Below, in pieces: positions 19,953 through 28,474 of a DNA stretch of 38,222 nucleotides; the first letter of the stretch is position 1; every line of letters begins with the position of its first letter. Source of the DNA: Marinibactrum halimedae (lineage in GTDB: Bacteria > Pseudomonadota > Gammaproteobacteria > Pseudomonadales > Cellvibrionaceae); contig NZ_JAJQVM010000041.1 in NCBI RefSeq assembly GCF_021234875.1, forward strand, positions 1 to 38,222, given 5' to 3'. The notes under the pieces are model-generated. The model did not search any database. It had not been told where the DNA came from and saw only the letters and a list, made by a program, of their open reading frames with translations. Position numbers and translations under genes: made by a program.

Positions 19953-20405
19953 CTATACTCGTCCAGACATGTAATTTTGGTAATCCGGTATTTCTCGTGA
20001 GTAGCTTTCGTTGATGAGAGGCGAGCTAATCAAATAATTAGCAGTGGTCACGTTGCAGGCCACTGGTACGTTCCATACAGACGCAATCCGCAATAAGGCC
20101 TTCACATCAGGGTCATGAGGCATGGGTTCGAAAGGGTCCCAGAAAAAAATCAAAACATCGATTCCGCCTGTGGCGATGTTGGCTCCGATTTGTTGGTCGC
20201 CACCCAGTGGGCCGGATAAGAATTTTTCAATCGGGTAATCCAAAGCGCGTTCCAGCAATGTTCCGGTGGAGCCGGTTGCAAACAGCGTATGATTTTTCAG
20301 AAGGGGGTGCGCGCAGGCCCACTCGATCAATTCTTGCTTTTTATTGTCATGGGCAACAAGCGCGATGCGTTTTTTCGTAGGGACTTCCGCGTGGGTGTAT
20401 TTCAT
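19953..20405 (-). CDS. mgsA: Methylglyoxal synthase
   Basis: Converts dihydroxyacetone phosphate to methylglyoxal and phosphate, a bypass that relieves sugar-phosphate build-up. The 150-aa length matches E. coli MgsA. Catalytic residues are in place: His19 in LVAHDNKK, Asp70 in GPLGGDQQI, Asp90 in IFFWDPFEP, and His97 with Asp100 in [11 protein letters not shown]. The phosphate-binding ATGSTGTLL is intact. AGGT lies 6-7 nt before the ATG. It follows gapA on the same strand, separated by a strong terminator, so it probably has its own promoter in the 190-bp gap. Neighbourhood with gapA is meaningful, as the two act at the triose-phosphate node. Confidence 0.96.
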   Translation of the reverse strand: MKYTHAEVPTKKRIALVAHDNKKQELIEWACAHPLLKNHTLFATGSTGTLLERALDYPIEKFLSGPLGGDQQIGANIATGGIDVLIFFWDPFEPMPHDPDVKALLRIASVWNVPVACNVTTANYLISSPLINESYSREIPDYQNYMSGRV

Positions 20406-20406
20406 G

Positions 20407-20440
20407 GTGTTACCTGCTTCATAGTCTTACCTGCTTTTTT
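20407..20440. repeat. 17-bp imperfect direct repeat, two copies, covering the mgsA ribosome binding site
   Basis: Two adjacent 17-bp units sharing TTACCTGCTT. The unit carries the mgsA Shine-Dalgarno (AGGTAA on the minus strand), so the duplication doubles it. Minor, but of the same class as the other short tandem arrays here. Confidence 0.55.
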
Positions 20441-20539
20441 GTTATTTTGGTCGTCGTTCTTGGCGATGATTCTTACTGCCGTGTTTTACGGATCTTACCT
20501 CAACCGCACTTAAAAATTCGAATTCACATCACCCCATAC

Positions 20540-20569
20540 AAAAACAGCGCTCAATGAGCGCTGTTTTTT
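20540..20569. terminator. Bidirectional terminator after gapA
   Basis: A 13-bp perfect stem (AAAAACAGCGCTC / GAGCGCTGTTTTT) with a 3-nt loop. The A and T flanks let it work on both strands. It lies 29 bp past the gapA stop and isolates gapA from mgsA. Confidence 0.92.
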
Positions 20570-20597
20570 AACACAAAGCAAAATGCCTATTAGGTCA

Positions 20598-21644
20598 CTA
20601 GGCCGTAGCAGGTGCTTCACTTTTCGCTGCAGCGGCTTGCATTGATAATGCGAGCATGTAACCGGCGGTGTCTAGCATACGATTAGAGAAACCCCACTCA
20701 TTGTCATACCAAGAAAGGACTTTCACTTGATTATCGATTACACGAGTGTGGCTGGTATCGATGATGCTGGAATGCGGATTGTGATTAAAGTCGATGCTCA
20801 CAAGAGGAAGGCTGTTCGCACCTAATACGCCTTGCAGTTTGTCTTCACTGGCGGCGGTTAAAATCTCGTTGATTTCGTCGCGAGTGGTAGCACGGCCTGC
20901 TTCAAAGGTGAAGTCAAGCATGGAAACATTCACCAGTGGTACACGAACCGCTAAGCCGTCAATTTTGCCTTTCATTTCAGGAATCACTTCACCCACTGCT
21001 GCCGCTGCACCGGTTTTGGTTGGGATCATTGACTGAGTGGCAGAACGTGCGCGCATCATGTCAGAGTGGTAAACATCCGATAGGCGTTGATCGTTCGTGT
21101 AGGCGTGAATGGTGTTGGCCAAGCCTTTTTTAATGCCCACGGTGTCGTGTAGTGCGCTGACCAAAGGTGCCAAGCAGTTAGTGGTACAAGAAGCGTTAGA
21201 GACAACGGTGTCGTCGTTGGTGAGGGTTTTGTGGTTAACCCCATAAACGACGGTTTTGTCTACGTTTTTGCCCGGAGCCGAAATCAATACTTTCTTTGCA
21301 CCGGCCTCAATGTGCGCGCGTGCAGCACCGGCTTCAGTGAAGAATCCAGTAGACTCCATAACCAAGTCTACGCCGAATTCTGCCCACGGGAGTTTGGCTG
21401 GGTCACGTTCGTTGCACACATGGATATTGATGTCGTCGATCAGGATTTGATCGTTATCGATGCGGATGTCGTTGGGCAGGGTGCCGTGTACCGAATCGTA
21501 TTTTAGAAGGTGGGCGTTGATGGCGGAATCGCCCAGATCATTAATGGCCACGATTTCAAAATTGACTTGATCGCGACGTTCTAACCATGCGCGCATCACA
21601 TTACGACCGATGCGTCCAAAACCATTGATAGCGACTTTTTTCAT
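20598..21644 (-). CDS. gapA: Glyceraldehyde-3-phosphate dehydrogenase, type I
   Basis: Oxidises glyceraldehyde 3-phosphate to 1,3-bisphosphoglycerate with NAD+. The 348-aa protein has the NAD-binding [11 protein letters not shown], an acidic residue after the second strand (AINDLGD, Asp36) expected for NAD+ preference, the catalytic Cys153 in [12 protein letters not shown] and His180 in [15 protein letters not shown] and [13 protein letters not shown] close the domain. A short Ala-rich tail ([12 protein letters not shown]) extends past the usual end. It resembles the Pseudomonas GapA that belongs to the HexR regulon, and a perfect HexR-type palindrome lies about 95 bp upstream. Its role as the step after the Entner-Doudoroff pathway fits the neighbours. 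Confidence 0.97.
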   Translation of the reverse strand: MKKVAINGFGRIGRNVMRAWLERRDQVNFEIVAINDLGDSAINAHLLKYDSVHGTLPNDIRIDNDQILIDDINIHVCNERDPAKLPWAEFGVDLVMESTGFFTEAGAARAHIEAGAKKVLISAPGKNVDKTVVYGVNHKTLTNDDTVVSNASCTTNCLAPLVSALHDTVGIKKGLANTIHAYTNDQRLSDVYHSDMMRARSATQSMIPTKTGAAAAVGEVIPEMKGKIDGLAVRVPLVNVSMLDFTFEAGRATTRDEINEILTAASEDKLQGVLGANSLPLVSIDFNHNPHSSIIDTSHTRVIDNQVKVLSWYDNEWGFSNRMLDTAGYMLALSMQAAAAKSEAPATA

Positions 21645-21738
21645 TTTCGCACCCCTGCATTCTCTGAAGTTATTGGATTTATGCCCGCTGGGTGTGTGGG
21701 GCGGTCAAACGGTACATAGGCATTACCGTTCTCATTAA

Positions 21739-21755
21739 ATGTAATTAAATTACAT
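21739..21755. promoter_or_regulatory. HexR operator upstream of gapA
   Basis: ATGTAATTAAATTACAT is a perfect 17-bp palindrome that matches the known gammaproteobacterial HexR motif TGTAATnnnATTACA at all fixed positions. It overlaps a weak promoter-like pair on the minus strand (-35 TTCATG at 21761-21766, -10 TACATT at 21738-21743, 17-bp spacer), so HexR binding would cover the gapA promoter. The motif is read directly; binding is inferred from hexR next door. Confidence 0.88.
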
Positions 21756-21933
21756 TTTTTCATGAATTGCGAGTGTTTTGTACAAATTTACGAAAATAAG
21801 TAGCCAAAATTTGAGTCCTTTATGATCTAAACCGAGGACAAAGAGAACCAGAATAGGGGAAGGAGAAGGGCGCCCAAAGCGCGCCCTTTGGCGCATTGGG
21901 CTTGGGGTGTTCTATGTAAATACGATGAAACGC

Positions 21934-22782
21934 CTAAGACAAGCGGCGTGTGGCCCGCAAATTGGTTTTGATGGCTTTAATGTTTTCTTCTAATTGGTCG
22001 CCCATGCGCAGAGCGACAGTGGTCGCGAGCATATCAATCAGTGCCAAATGAATAATGCGGGATGTCATGGGTGTGAAGAGATCGGTGTCTTCGGCGGTAA
22101 CCGCATTGAGCACCACATTGCAGCAAGAGGCTAAGGGGCTACCATCACGGGTAAGGCCAATGGTAGGGGCACCGCGATCTCGGGCAAGGCGTGCGCTTTC
22201 CACGATGGCTTCTGTTCGCCCGGTGTAGGAAATGAAAACTGAGACGTCTTTTTCATTCAGCATAGAACAAATCATGCGCTGGTTAATGTAATCCGTATGG
22301 GCGATGACCGGCATACCAAAGCGGAAAAACTTGTGTTGAGCATCCAGTGCCACCGGGCCGGAAGCGCCCATACCAAAAAAACTGACGCTGTTGCAATCTA
22401 AGAGTAAGGAGGCGGCCTGATTGATCGATTCTGGTGAGGTGGATTTACCAATGAGTTGAACGCTGGATTGAATCGACTCCATGATTTTTTGCATCACCGT
22501 ATAGGTATCGTCATTGCGTTCCATATTATCGACAAACAAATGACTGCCACTGGAAAGCTGTTGTGCCAGCTTCAATTTGAAATCTGGATAGCCATCGCAA
22601 CCTAGCTTATGGCAAAAGCGGTTGACCGTTGGTTCACTGACTTCCGCCATTTGTGCCAAGGTGGCAATAGAATAGTGAATGACCTGCTTTGGGTTACGCT
22701 GGATAATAGTGACGATTTTTTTGTCTGATTTACTGAGCTTGATGGTATCGCTGCTCATCATCGACAGGAGGTTTTCTGACAT
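21934..22782 (-). CDS. hexR: HexR, RpiR-family transcriptional regulator of central carbon metabolism
   Basis: Regulator that in relatives binds 2-keto-3-deoxy-6-phosphogluconate and controls zwf, edd, eda and gap genes. From the ATG at 22782 it is 282 aa: an N-terminal RpiR helix-turn-helix (IATLAQMAEVSEPTVNRFCHKLG, with SEPTVNRFC as the recognition segment) and a C-terminal SIS sugar-phosphate domain (FGMGASGPVALDAQHKFFRFG; VFISYTGRTEAIVESARLARD). An ATG seven codons further up (22803) is possible. Neither has a strong ribosome binding site, and I chose the one matching the family start. It is divergent from the zwf-pgl-edd-eda operon, with HexR-like boxes between them, so autoregulation is likely. 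Confidence 0.95.
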   Translation of the reverse strand: MSENLLSMMSSDTIKLSKSDKKIVTIIQRNPKQVIHYSIATLAQMAEVSEPTVNRFCHKLGCDGYPDFKLKLAQQLSSGSHLFVDNMERNDDTYTVMQKIMESIQSSVQLIGKSTSPESINQAASLLLDCNSVSFFGMGASGPVALDAQHKFFRFGMPVIAHTDYINQRMICSMLNEKDVSVFISYTGRTEAIVESARLARDRGAPTIGLTRDGSPLASCCNVVLNAVTAEDTDLFTPMTSRIIHLALIDMLATTVALRMGDQLEENIKAIKTNLRATRRLS

Positions 22783-22827
22783 TGTAAAAGTCTCAAAGTG
22801 CATAGGCAGCGGCTCTGTGTCACAAAA

Positions 22828-22900
22828 TGTAATTAACTTTCACTTTGGTTAAAAGTGTAATAAAATTACTAAATAATACCAATTTTGGTAGATAATTACA
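22828..22900. promoter_or_regulatory. Three HexR-like boxes and the hexR promoter
   Basis: Three candidates match TGTAATnnnATTACA: TGTAATTAACTTTCA (22828-22842, two mismatches in 12 fixed positions), TGTAATAAAATTACT (22856-22870, one mismatch) and TGGTAGATAATTACA (22886-22900, three mismatches). A minus-strand promoter for hexR fits well: -35 TTGGTA (22877-22882), 17-bp spacer, -10 TACACT (22854-22859). The middle box overlaps its -10. The zwf promoter may lie here or further downstream, but I could not fix it. Confidence 0.75.
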
Positions 22901-23009
22901 TTTTTGTGAGCAACCTGCTAGAAACATCCTCTAAATGGCACAATCGTTTACCGGATTATACTGGTATGGACTGTGAGGCGATATATTACCAAAATCTAAC
23001 ATGTCGCAT

Positions 23010-23172
23010 AGTTTGTGTGGTTACATAGATAGTGTGTGGTTACATAGTATGTGGTTACATAGTTTGTACGACGAATAGTTTGTACGACGAATAGTTTGTA
23101 CGACGAATAGTTTGTACGACGAATAGTTTGTACGACGAATAGTTTGTACGACGAATAGTTTGTACGGCTAAA
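23010..23172. repeat. Tandem array of about 15-bp then 16-bp units in the zwf upstream region
   Basis: Three units of about 15-17 bp ending in GTGGTTACAT (23010-23060) run directly into six identical 16-bp units AGTTTGTACGACGAAT (23061-23156) and a diverged seventh. The array lies between the HexR boxes and the zwf start in the 490-bp hexR-zwf gap. A TTGACA (23193-23198) just past it could be a -35, but no good -10 follows at 17 bp. The units lack dyad symmetry. A minus-strand reading frame across the array is repeat-derived, not a gene. Confidence 0.92.
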
Positions 23173-23272
23173 TAAGGTAAAGTCGCTTAGGTTTGACAAT
23201 ACAAGCTCAGCAGGAAGCGATACAAAACCCAAAGAGCATTCGAATTCCAATAAGAAGAGGTCTGAAGACACC

Positions 23273-24718
23273 ATGGCTCATGACATTCTCATCGTTGGCG
23301 GAGACGGGGATCTCGCGCTACGTAAGCTGTATCCATCGTTATTTGCGCTGGAGCTGGCAGGACAACTTAGCAACGTTTCAACCATTACCGGTGTATCCCG
23401 AGCGGGTACGGCTCGTGAAGAACTTCTCGATCGCATGTTGCCTTGGCTTCAGGCTTTGGATGATTTTGATGAGGCCTGTTGGGATCGCTTCCAGGGTCGT
23501 TTCAAATTCCTGAAAGGGGATGCGACAAAACCCGATACCTTAGAGTCTTATAAATCCACCATGACCCCAGGTGGCTCTGGCTTAATTGTGTATCTTGCTG
23601 TACCACCGAAAGTGTTTGGTGGCGCTTGTCGTGCTCTAAAAGAATCCGGCCTTGCCGTACCTTCTACCCGTATTGTGGTAGAGAAGCCATTGGGCTCCGA
23701 CCGAGAATCCTTCCTCAACGTGAATGCTGAAATGAGCGAAGCGTTTGACGAGTCGCAGATTTACCGTATTGATCACTATCTGGGCAAAGAGGCCGTGCAA
23801 AACTTATTGGCACTGCGCTTTGCCAATGTCATGTTTGGTGCACTTTGGGATGGTAATTACATCGATCATGTGCAAATTACCGTTGCCGAAAGAGTGGGTG
23901 TAGAAGGCCGTAAAGAATTTTATGACGAAGTAGGTGCCCTGCGTGACATGGTGCAAAACCACCTTTTGCAGGTGCTGTGCTTGGTGGCCATGGAGCCGCC
24001 AACCAGCCGTGATGCGTTCATGATTCGCGCCGAAAAGCTGAAAGTGTTGAAGAGTCTTCGTCCGATTCGTAATGATGACATCAAACTGAATACGGTTCGT
24101 GGTCAGTACGTTGAAGGCTCTTTGGATGGCGAAGTGGTGCCGTCTTATCGCTCGGAAGTCGGTGAAGAAAGCCGTTCCAAAACCGAAACGTTTGTGGCCA
24201 TTCGCGCCGAAATTGACAACTGGCGTTGGTCTGGGGTGCCGTTTTACTTGCGCACCGGTAAGCGTATGCAAACTCGCGCTTCTGAGATTCTGATTCAGTT
24301 TAAAGAGCCACGTCACAACATTTTTGCCAGCCAGGGTCATGCTTTGGCACCTAACCAATTGCGTATCCAGCTTCAACCTGATGAAGGTATTAAGCTGCAT
24401 TTCCTCAGTAAGCGCCCGGGGTTGGGTGATTTAGCCATGGAAGATGTAGAGCTGAATCTGAGTGTGCCGGAGTCTCGCAAAAAGCGCAGTTACGATGCGT
24501 ATGCTCGCTTAATGTTGGAAGTGTTAAACGGCGACCAAACCCTCTTTGTGAGTGCCGAAGAAGTGGAAGCTTCTTGGTTATGGATTGATGAAATTATCGA
24601 ACAATGGCAAAGCGCGGGTGTGAAAGCCAAGCCTTACCCAGCTGGCAGCTCTGGCCCAGTGGACGCTGCTGTGATGATTGCCCGTGATGGCCGTGAATGG
24701 AGTGACTTAGAAGGATGA
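23273..24718 (+). CDS. zwf: Glucose-6-phosphate 1-dehydrogenase
   Basis: Oxidises glucose 6-phosphate to 6-phosphogluconolactone with NAD(P)+, the entry to the Entner-Doudoroff and pentose phosphate routes. The 481-aa protein has the dinucleotide loop GGDGDLALRKLYPSL (9-23), the substrate-binding EKPLGSD (137-143) and RIDHYLGKE (165-173), and the catalytic His near 230 in RDMVQNHLLQ. The C-terminal alpha+beta domain contains the FYLRTGKRM segment. The GGDGDLA loop differs from the common GASGDLA but keeps the key glycines. It overlaps pgl by 4 bp (ATGA), so the two are translationally coupled. The ribosome binding site is distant (GAGG about 13 nt upstream). Confidence 0.96.
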   Translation: MAHDILIVGGDGDLALRKLYPSLFALELAGQLSNVSTITGVSRAGTAREELLDRMLPWLQALDDFDEACWDRFQGRFKFLKGDATKPDTLESYKSTMTPGGSGLIVYLAVPPKVFGGACRALKESGLAVPSTRIVVEKPLGSDRESFLNVNAEMSEAFDESQIYRIDHYLGKEAVQNLLALRFANVMFGALWDGNYIDHVQITVAERVGVEGRKEFYDEVGALRDMVQNHLLQVLCLVAMEPPTSRDAFMIRAEKLKVLKSLRPIRNDDIKLNTVRGQYVEGSLDGEVVPSYRSEVGEESRSKTETFVAIRAEIDNWRWSGVPFYLRTGKRMQTRASEILIQFKEPRHNIFASQGHALAPNQLRIQLQPDEGIKLHFLSKRPGLGDLAMEDVELNLSVPESRKKRSYDAYARLMLEVLNGDQTLFVSAEEVEASWLWIDEIIEQWQSAGVKAKPYPAGSSGPVDAAVMIARDGREWSDLEG

Positions 24719-25437
24719 GTAATGCGATGACTGAAACAACCCATTACACCGTCACGAAAGCCGCCACTAAGGCGGAGCAAGAAGCGCAATTGGTTGACTT
24801 TGTGCGTCAGGCCGTTGAGCGGGCTATCGAATCTCGGGGTTTTGCCACCTTGGTGGTGTCCGGTGGCTCGACTCCCAAAGGTTTATTCCAAGCTTTATCT
24901 GGAACCGATTTGGATTGGTCGAAGGTCTACATCACCTTGGCAGACGAGCGCTGTGTACCAGAGACGGATGATTTGAGTAACGCCAAACTGGTGAAAGATA
25001 ACCTGTGTCAATCCCACGCTGCCGTGGCTAACTTTGTGCCGTTATTTTTGGAAGACGAGTCTGAAGAGGCGTGCCGAGCCCGTTTTGCTGAGCATCCTCA
25101 ATTGTCAGAAACTTACGATGTTGTCTTTTTGGGAATGGGAGGCGATGCCCATACCGCATCGATTTTCCCAGAAGCCGCCGAGCGGGATATGGCGTTAGAT
25201 ATGACCTCTTCGGTCAATATTTTGAAAACAGATCCGGTCACTGTTGCCCCATTGCGACTGACCCAAACACGCCCACGTTTGTTAGATACTCACAATTTGC
25301 TGTTGCAATTAATTGGTGAAGATAAGTGGGATGTTTTCAGTGGTGTGGCTGAGGCCAATACACCCGATAAACCCATTACCCAGTTTATTCACCAAATCAC
25401 CATACCTCTGCAAGTGTATTTTGCAGAAAAGAAGTAG
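24715..25437 (+). CDS. pgl: 6-phosphogluconolactonase
   Basis: Hydrolyses 6-phosphogluconolactone to 6-phosphogluconate. The 240-aa protein shows the family marks VVSGGSTPKGLF (phosphate loop), ITLADERCVPETDDLSNA, and the catalytic segment LGMGGDAHTASIFP. The start overlaps the zwf stop; a second ATG four codons in (24727) is possible and has a GATGAG-like site. The overlap places it in one operon with zwf and, 155 bp on, edd and eda. Confidence 0.95.
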   Translation: MSNAMTETTHYTVTKAATKAEQEAQLVDFVRQAVERAIESRGFATLVVSGGSTPKGLFQALSGTDLDWSKVYITLADERCVPETDDLSNAKLVKDNLCQSHAAVANFVPLFLEDESEEACRARFAEHPQLSETYDVVFLGMGGDAHTASIFPEAAERDMALDMTSSVNILKTDPVTVAPLRLTQTRPRLLDTHNLLLQLIGEDKWDVFSGVAEANTPDKPITQFIHQITIPLQVYFAEKK

Positions 25438-25448
25438 CAACCTAAGTA

Positions 25449-25539
25449 GTTAAGACGGTCGTTAAGACGGTTGTTAAAACGGTTTAAAAATGATCGTTAA
25501 TACAATGTTGATCATGAACAAGTGATCATTAATACAATG
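25449..25539. repeat. 12-bp tandem repeat (three units) and a 17-bp direct repeat upstream of edd
   Basis: Three 12-bp units (GTTAAGACGGTC-like, 25449-25484) are followed by two spaced 17-bp copies TGATC[G/A]TTAATACAATG (25491-25507 and 25523-25539). A small hairpin TGCGGG/CCCGCA (25541-25560) follows. All lie in the 155-bp pgl-edd gap. No terminator is seen, so edd may be read from zwf. Confidence 0.8.
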
Positions 25540-25592
25540 ATGCGGGAGAAAACACCCGCACTCACCACTCACACACGTAAAGAGTTGATGTT

Positions 25593-27497
25593 ATGAGCCA
25601 GATGAATCGTGTGATCGCCACCGTGACCGAGCGAATCATAGAACGTAGCAAGTCCCAGCGTGCGGCGTATATTGCTCGCATGAAAGCCACTATGGACAAT
25701 ACGCCACCTCGAAAGCGACTCTCTTGTGGCAACATTGCTCACGCCGTTGCCGCGTGTGGAGACGGTGACAAAAAAACCTTAGTGTCCGAAAACGCGCCTA
25801 ATTTGGGCATCACCACGTCTTACAACGATATGTTGTCAGCCCACCAACCCTACAAAGATTACCCTGATCGCATTAAAGACGCTGCCGCCAAGCACGGCGC
25901 GACGGCGCAAATTGCCGGTGGTGTGCCGGCCATGTGTGACGGTGTGACTCAGGGACAGGCGGGTATGGAGCTGAGTTTGTTCAGCCGCGACATCGTCGCC
26001 ATGGCAACCGCTGTGGGCCTTAGCCACAACATGTTTGATGGCAATCTTTTTCTCGGCATATGCGACAAAATTGTGCCGGGGATGATGATTGGTGCCCTGG
26101 ACTTTGGCCACCTGCCAGCGTGTTTTATCCCGTCTGGGCCGATGGCTTCAGGTATTCCCAACAAAGAAAAAGCCGAGCAGCGCCAGAAATTTGCTGCCGG
26201 TGAGATCGACCGCTCTCAAATGTTGGCAGTAGAGTCTGCTTCTTATCACAGCCCAGGTACGTGCACTTTCTATGGCACGGCAAACTCCAACCAATTGTTG
26301 ATGGAATTTATGGGTGTGCATTTACCGGGCTCGTCGTTTGTCTCTCCTGGTACCCCGCTGCGTTATGCCTTAACCGATGAAGCAGTGGCACGGCTGTTGG
26401 CGATCACTGAGAAAGGAGCGTGTTATCGTCCCCTCTATGAAGTGGTGACGGAAAAGTCGTTGGTAAACGCCGTAGTGGGCTTATTGGCAACCGGTGGTTC
26501 GACGAATCACAGTTTGCATCTTGTGGCCATTGCGCGGGCTGCGGGCATTGAAATGACCTGGGAAGACATGGATGAGATTTCCTCAGTTGTGCCGTTGTTA
26601 ACGCGTATCTACCCCAATGGCCAAGCCGACATCAACCACTTCCAGCAAGCCGGCGGAATGGCCTTTTTGTTCCGTGAATTGCGCAGTGCGGGTTTGCTGA
26701 ATGAAGATGTCGTTAACATCATGGGTGAAGGTTTGGAGTCTTACGAACTTCAACCGACCTTGACCGATGCCGGTGGAGTGGAATGGAAAGAAAAAGTCAC
26801 CACCTCGGGCGATTACACCGTCTTGACCAGTGCTGATAAGCCGTTCTCTAACAACGGTGGCTTGCGATTACTTCAAGGTAACTTGGGTAAAGCGGTCATC
26901 AAAGTCTCTGCGGTGGCAACCGAACATCAAATCGTTGAAGCGCCTTGTCGTGTGTTTGAGTCCCAAGAGGCATTGCAGGCGGCCTTTAAAGAAGGCGCCT
27001 TGTTTCAAGACATGATTGCGGTGGTTCGCTTTCAAGGTCCGGCGGCCAATGGTATGCCGGAGCTGCATAAAATGACCCCATTATTAGGTATTGCTCAAGA
27101 TAAAGGCTTTAAAGTCGCTTTAGTGACCGATGGCCGTATGTCTGGTGCTTCCGGTAAGGTGCCTGCGGCGATTCATGTGTCTCCTGAAGCGGTATTGGGC
27201 GGCTTAATCGGTAAAGTTCGTGATGGCGATATCATGCGTTTGAACGCTGAAACGGGTGAGTTGAGTTTACTGGTTGATGAAGCCGAGCTGGCTTCTCGTG
27301 AACAATCTACCCAGCCTGAGCAACTGCATACATTGGGCCGTCATTTGTTTGCCGGTTTAAGAGAGCGCGCCGAGCCTGCGGAATTGGGCGGTGGCTTCTT
27401 TAACGAAGAGTCTCGGTCATCCAGTGCTGTGGGTACACCTCGCACCGCACCGCAACCCCAAACAGAAACCCAATCCAGTGAAGCCACAGAAGCTTAA
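25593..27497 (+). CDS. edd: Phosphogluconate dehydratase
   Basis: Dehydrates 6-phosphogluconate to 2-keto-3-deoxy-6-phosphogluconate, the first dedicated Entner-Doudoroff step; an iron-sulfur enzyme of the IlvD/Edd family. Family segments include ITTSYNDMLSAHQPY, GGVPAMCDGVTQGQAGMELS, FLGICDKIVPGMM, GTCTFYGTANSNQ and VTDGRMSGASGKVPAAIHVSPEA, with cysteines in each expected cluster segment. At 634 aa it is about 30 residues longer than E. coli Edd. The excess is a Ser/Thr/Gln/Pro-rich tail after FNEESR, which looks disordered. eda follows 9 bp later, so the two are co-transcribed and probably coupled. Confidence 0.97.
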   Translation: MSQMNRVIATVTERIIERSKSQRAAYIARMKATMDNTPPRKRLSCGNIAHAVAACGDGDKKTLVSENAPNLGITTSYNDMLSAHQPYKDYPDRIKDAAAKHGATAQIAGGVPAMCDGVTQGQAGMELSLFSRDIVAMATAVGLSHNMFDGNLFLGICDKIVPGMMIGALDFGHLPACFIPSGPMASGIPNKEKAEQRQKFAAGEIDRSQMLAVESASYHSPGTCTFYGTANSNQLLMEFMGVHLPGSSFVSPGTPLRYALTDEAVARLLAITEKGACYRPLYEVVTEKSLVNAVVGLLATGGSTNHSLHLVAIARAAGIEMTWEDMDEISSVVPLLTRIYPNGQADINHFQQAGGMAFLFRELRSAGLLNEDVVNIMGEGLESYELQPTLTDAGGVEWKEKVTTSGDYTVLTSADKPFSNNGGLRLLQGNLGKAVIKVSAVATEHQIVEAPCRVFESQEALQAAFKEGALFQDMIAVVRFQGPAANGMPELHKMTPLLGIAQDKGFKVALVTDGRMSGASGKVPAAIHVSPEAVLGGLIGKVRDGDIMRLNAETGELSLLVDEAELASREQSTQPEQLHTLGRHLFAGLRERAEPAELGGGFFNEESRSSSAVGTPRTAPQPQTETQSSEATEA

Positions 27498-27506
27498 GGA
27501 GAGCCC

Positions 27507-28127
27507 ATGGACAACCTTCGCCAAACATTAAAAGACTTAAAAATCGTCCCCGTTCTAACTCCGGTTTCGGTGGAAAAAACCGTTGAGATGACCAGGGCCA
27601 TGGCCGCTGGTGGTATCAATTCGGTAGAGATCACATTGCGAACCGACTGTGCGTTTGACGCCATTAAAGCCGTACAAGAGGCAGATTTGGGGGTGCAAGT
27701 TGGCGTAGGAACCATTATCAACGCTGAGTTGGTTCACAAAGTGGCCGATATGGGAGTAGATTTTGCGGTAACACCGGGCATTACGCCTGCGGTGTTATCG
27801 GCTGCCAAAGAGCGTGAATTAAACGTGTTACCAGGGGTGAGTGGCCCTTCAGAACTCATGTTGGGGTTGGAATACGGTTATACCAATTTCAAATTGTTTC
27901 CTGCCGCAGTGGTGAATGGGTTGGCGATGCTAAAAGCATTGGCAGGGCCTTTCCCAGATATTTGCTTCTGCCCAACTGGTGGTGTGAGCGAATCCAATGC
28001 CAATGAGTTTTTATCGCTACCCAACGTGGTTTGCGTTGGTGGCTCTTGGATGTTGCCAAAAGCGGCCATTGAGTCTGGTGATTGGAACACGATTACCGAG
28101 ATCAGCCGCCGAGCAATGAGCTTGTAA
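27507..28127 (+). CDS. eda: KDPG aldolase (2-keto-3-deoxy-6-phosphogluconate aldolase)
   Basis: Cleaves KDPG to pyruvate and glyceraldehyde 3-phosphate, the substrate of GapA. The 206-aa TIM-barrel protein has the catalytic Glu41 in VEITLRT and the Schiff-base Lys129 in FKLFPAAVVNG. VGVGTI, VTPGITPAV and CPTGGVS complete the phosphate and active-site loops. A strong AAGGAG lies before the ATG, 9 bp past the edd stop. It ends the zwf-pgl-edd-eda operon. Confidence 0.97.
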   Translation: MDNLRQTLKDLKIVPVLTPVSVEKTVEMTRAMAAGGINSVEITLRTDCAFDAIKAVQEADLGVQVGVGTIINAELVHKVADMGVDFAVTPGITPAVLSAAKERELNVLPGVSGPSELMLGLEYGYTNFKLFPAAVVNGLAMLKALAGPFPDICFCPTGGVSESNANEFLSLPNVVCVGGSWMLPKAAIESGDWNTITEISRRAMSL

Positions 28128-28474
28128 TGGCTTTTTATATGAGTGTTTTATGGTAAGGCGTTAACCTTCCCATTGATTTTAGGGTGGTGCCTGCACGTAT
28201 GGCCGACCCGAACCGTTTCACGGTGCATACCCTTTTTTCCTTCTGCAAGTCTGCACTGTGTGCTGGCTCTATCGTCCCTATGTATAGATTCTTTTATCGG
28301 ATTCTACACATAGGAGGCGATGGGGCGTTTTTATTTCCCCTCTTTTTTTCGTCATCTTTTATAAACCAGTGTCCTGCTCTTGTTGATTGATGTTGATTTG
28401 ATGTCGTTATTTTGAGGCTGCTATTTTGATGCTGAGATTCACTTGCCCCAATCATTCGAGGATTAACCTTCACC
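28128..28474. other. Non-coding gap after eda, with imperfect hairpins
   Basis: No gene is seen in these 347 bp. CCTATGTATAGA (28277-28288) and TCTACACATAGG (28303-28314) pair over 12 bp with one G-U. A GGGG/CCCC pair followed by a T-rich run (about 28321-28349) could be a weak terminator for the eda operon. ACCGT/ACGGT with a T-run further on is another weak candidate (about 28209-28239). Confidence 0.45.

Noticed and set aside
23061-23172. CRISPR array or plasmid iterons
   Set aside because: Units are directly abutting with no spacers, no cas or rep gene lies near, and the site is upstream of zwf.
22996-23274. Minus-strand 92-codon frame upstream of zwf
   Set aside because: Its periodic peptide is the translation of the 16-bp array, with no ribosome binding site.
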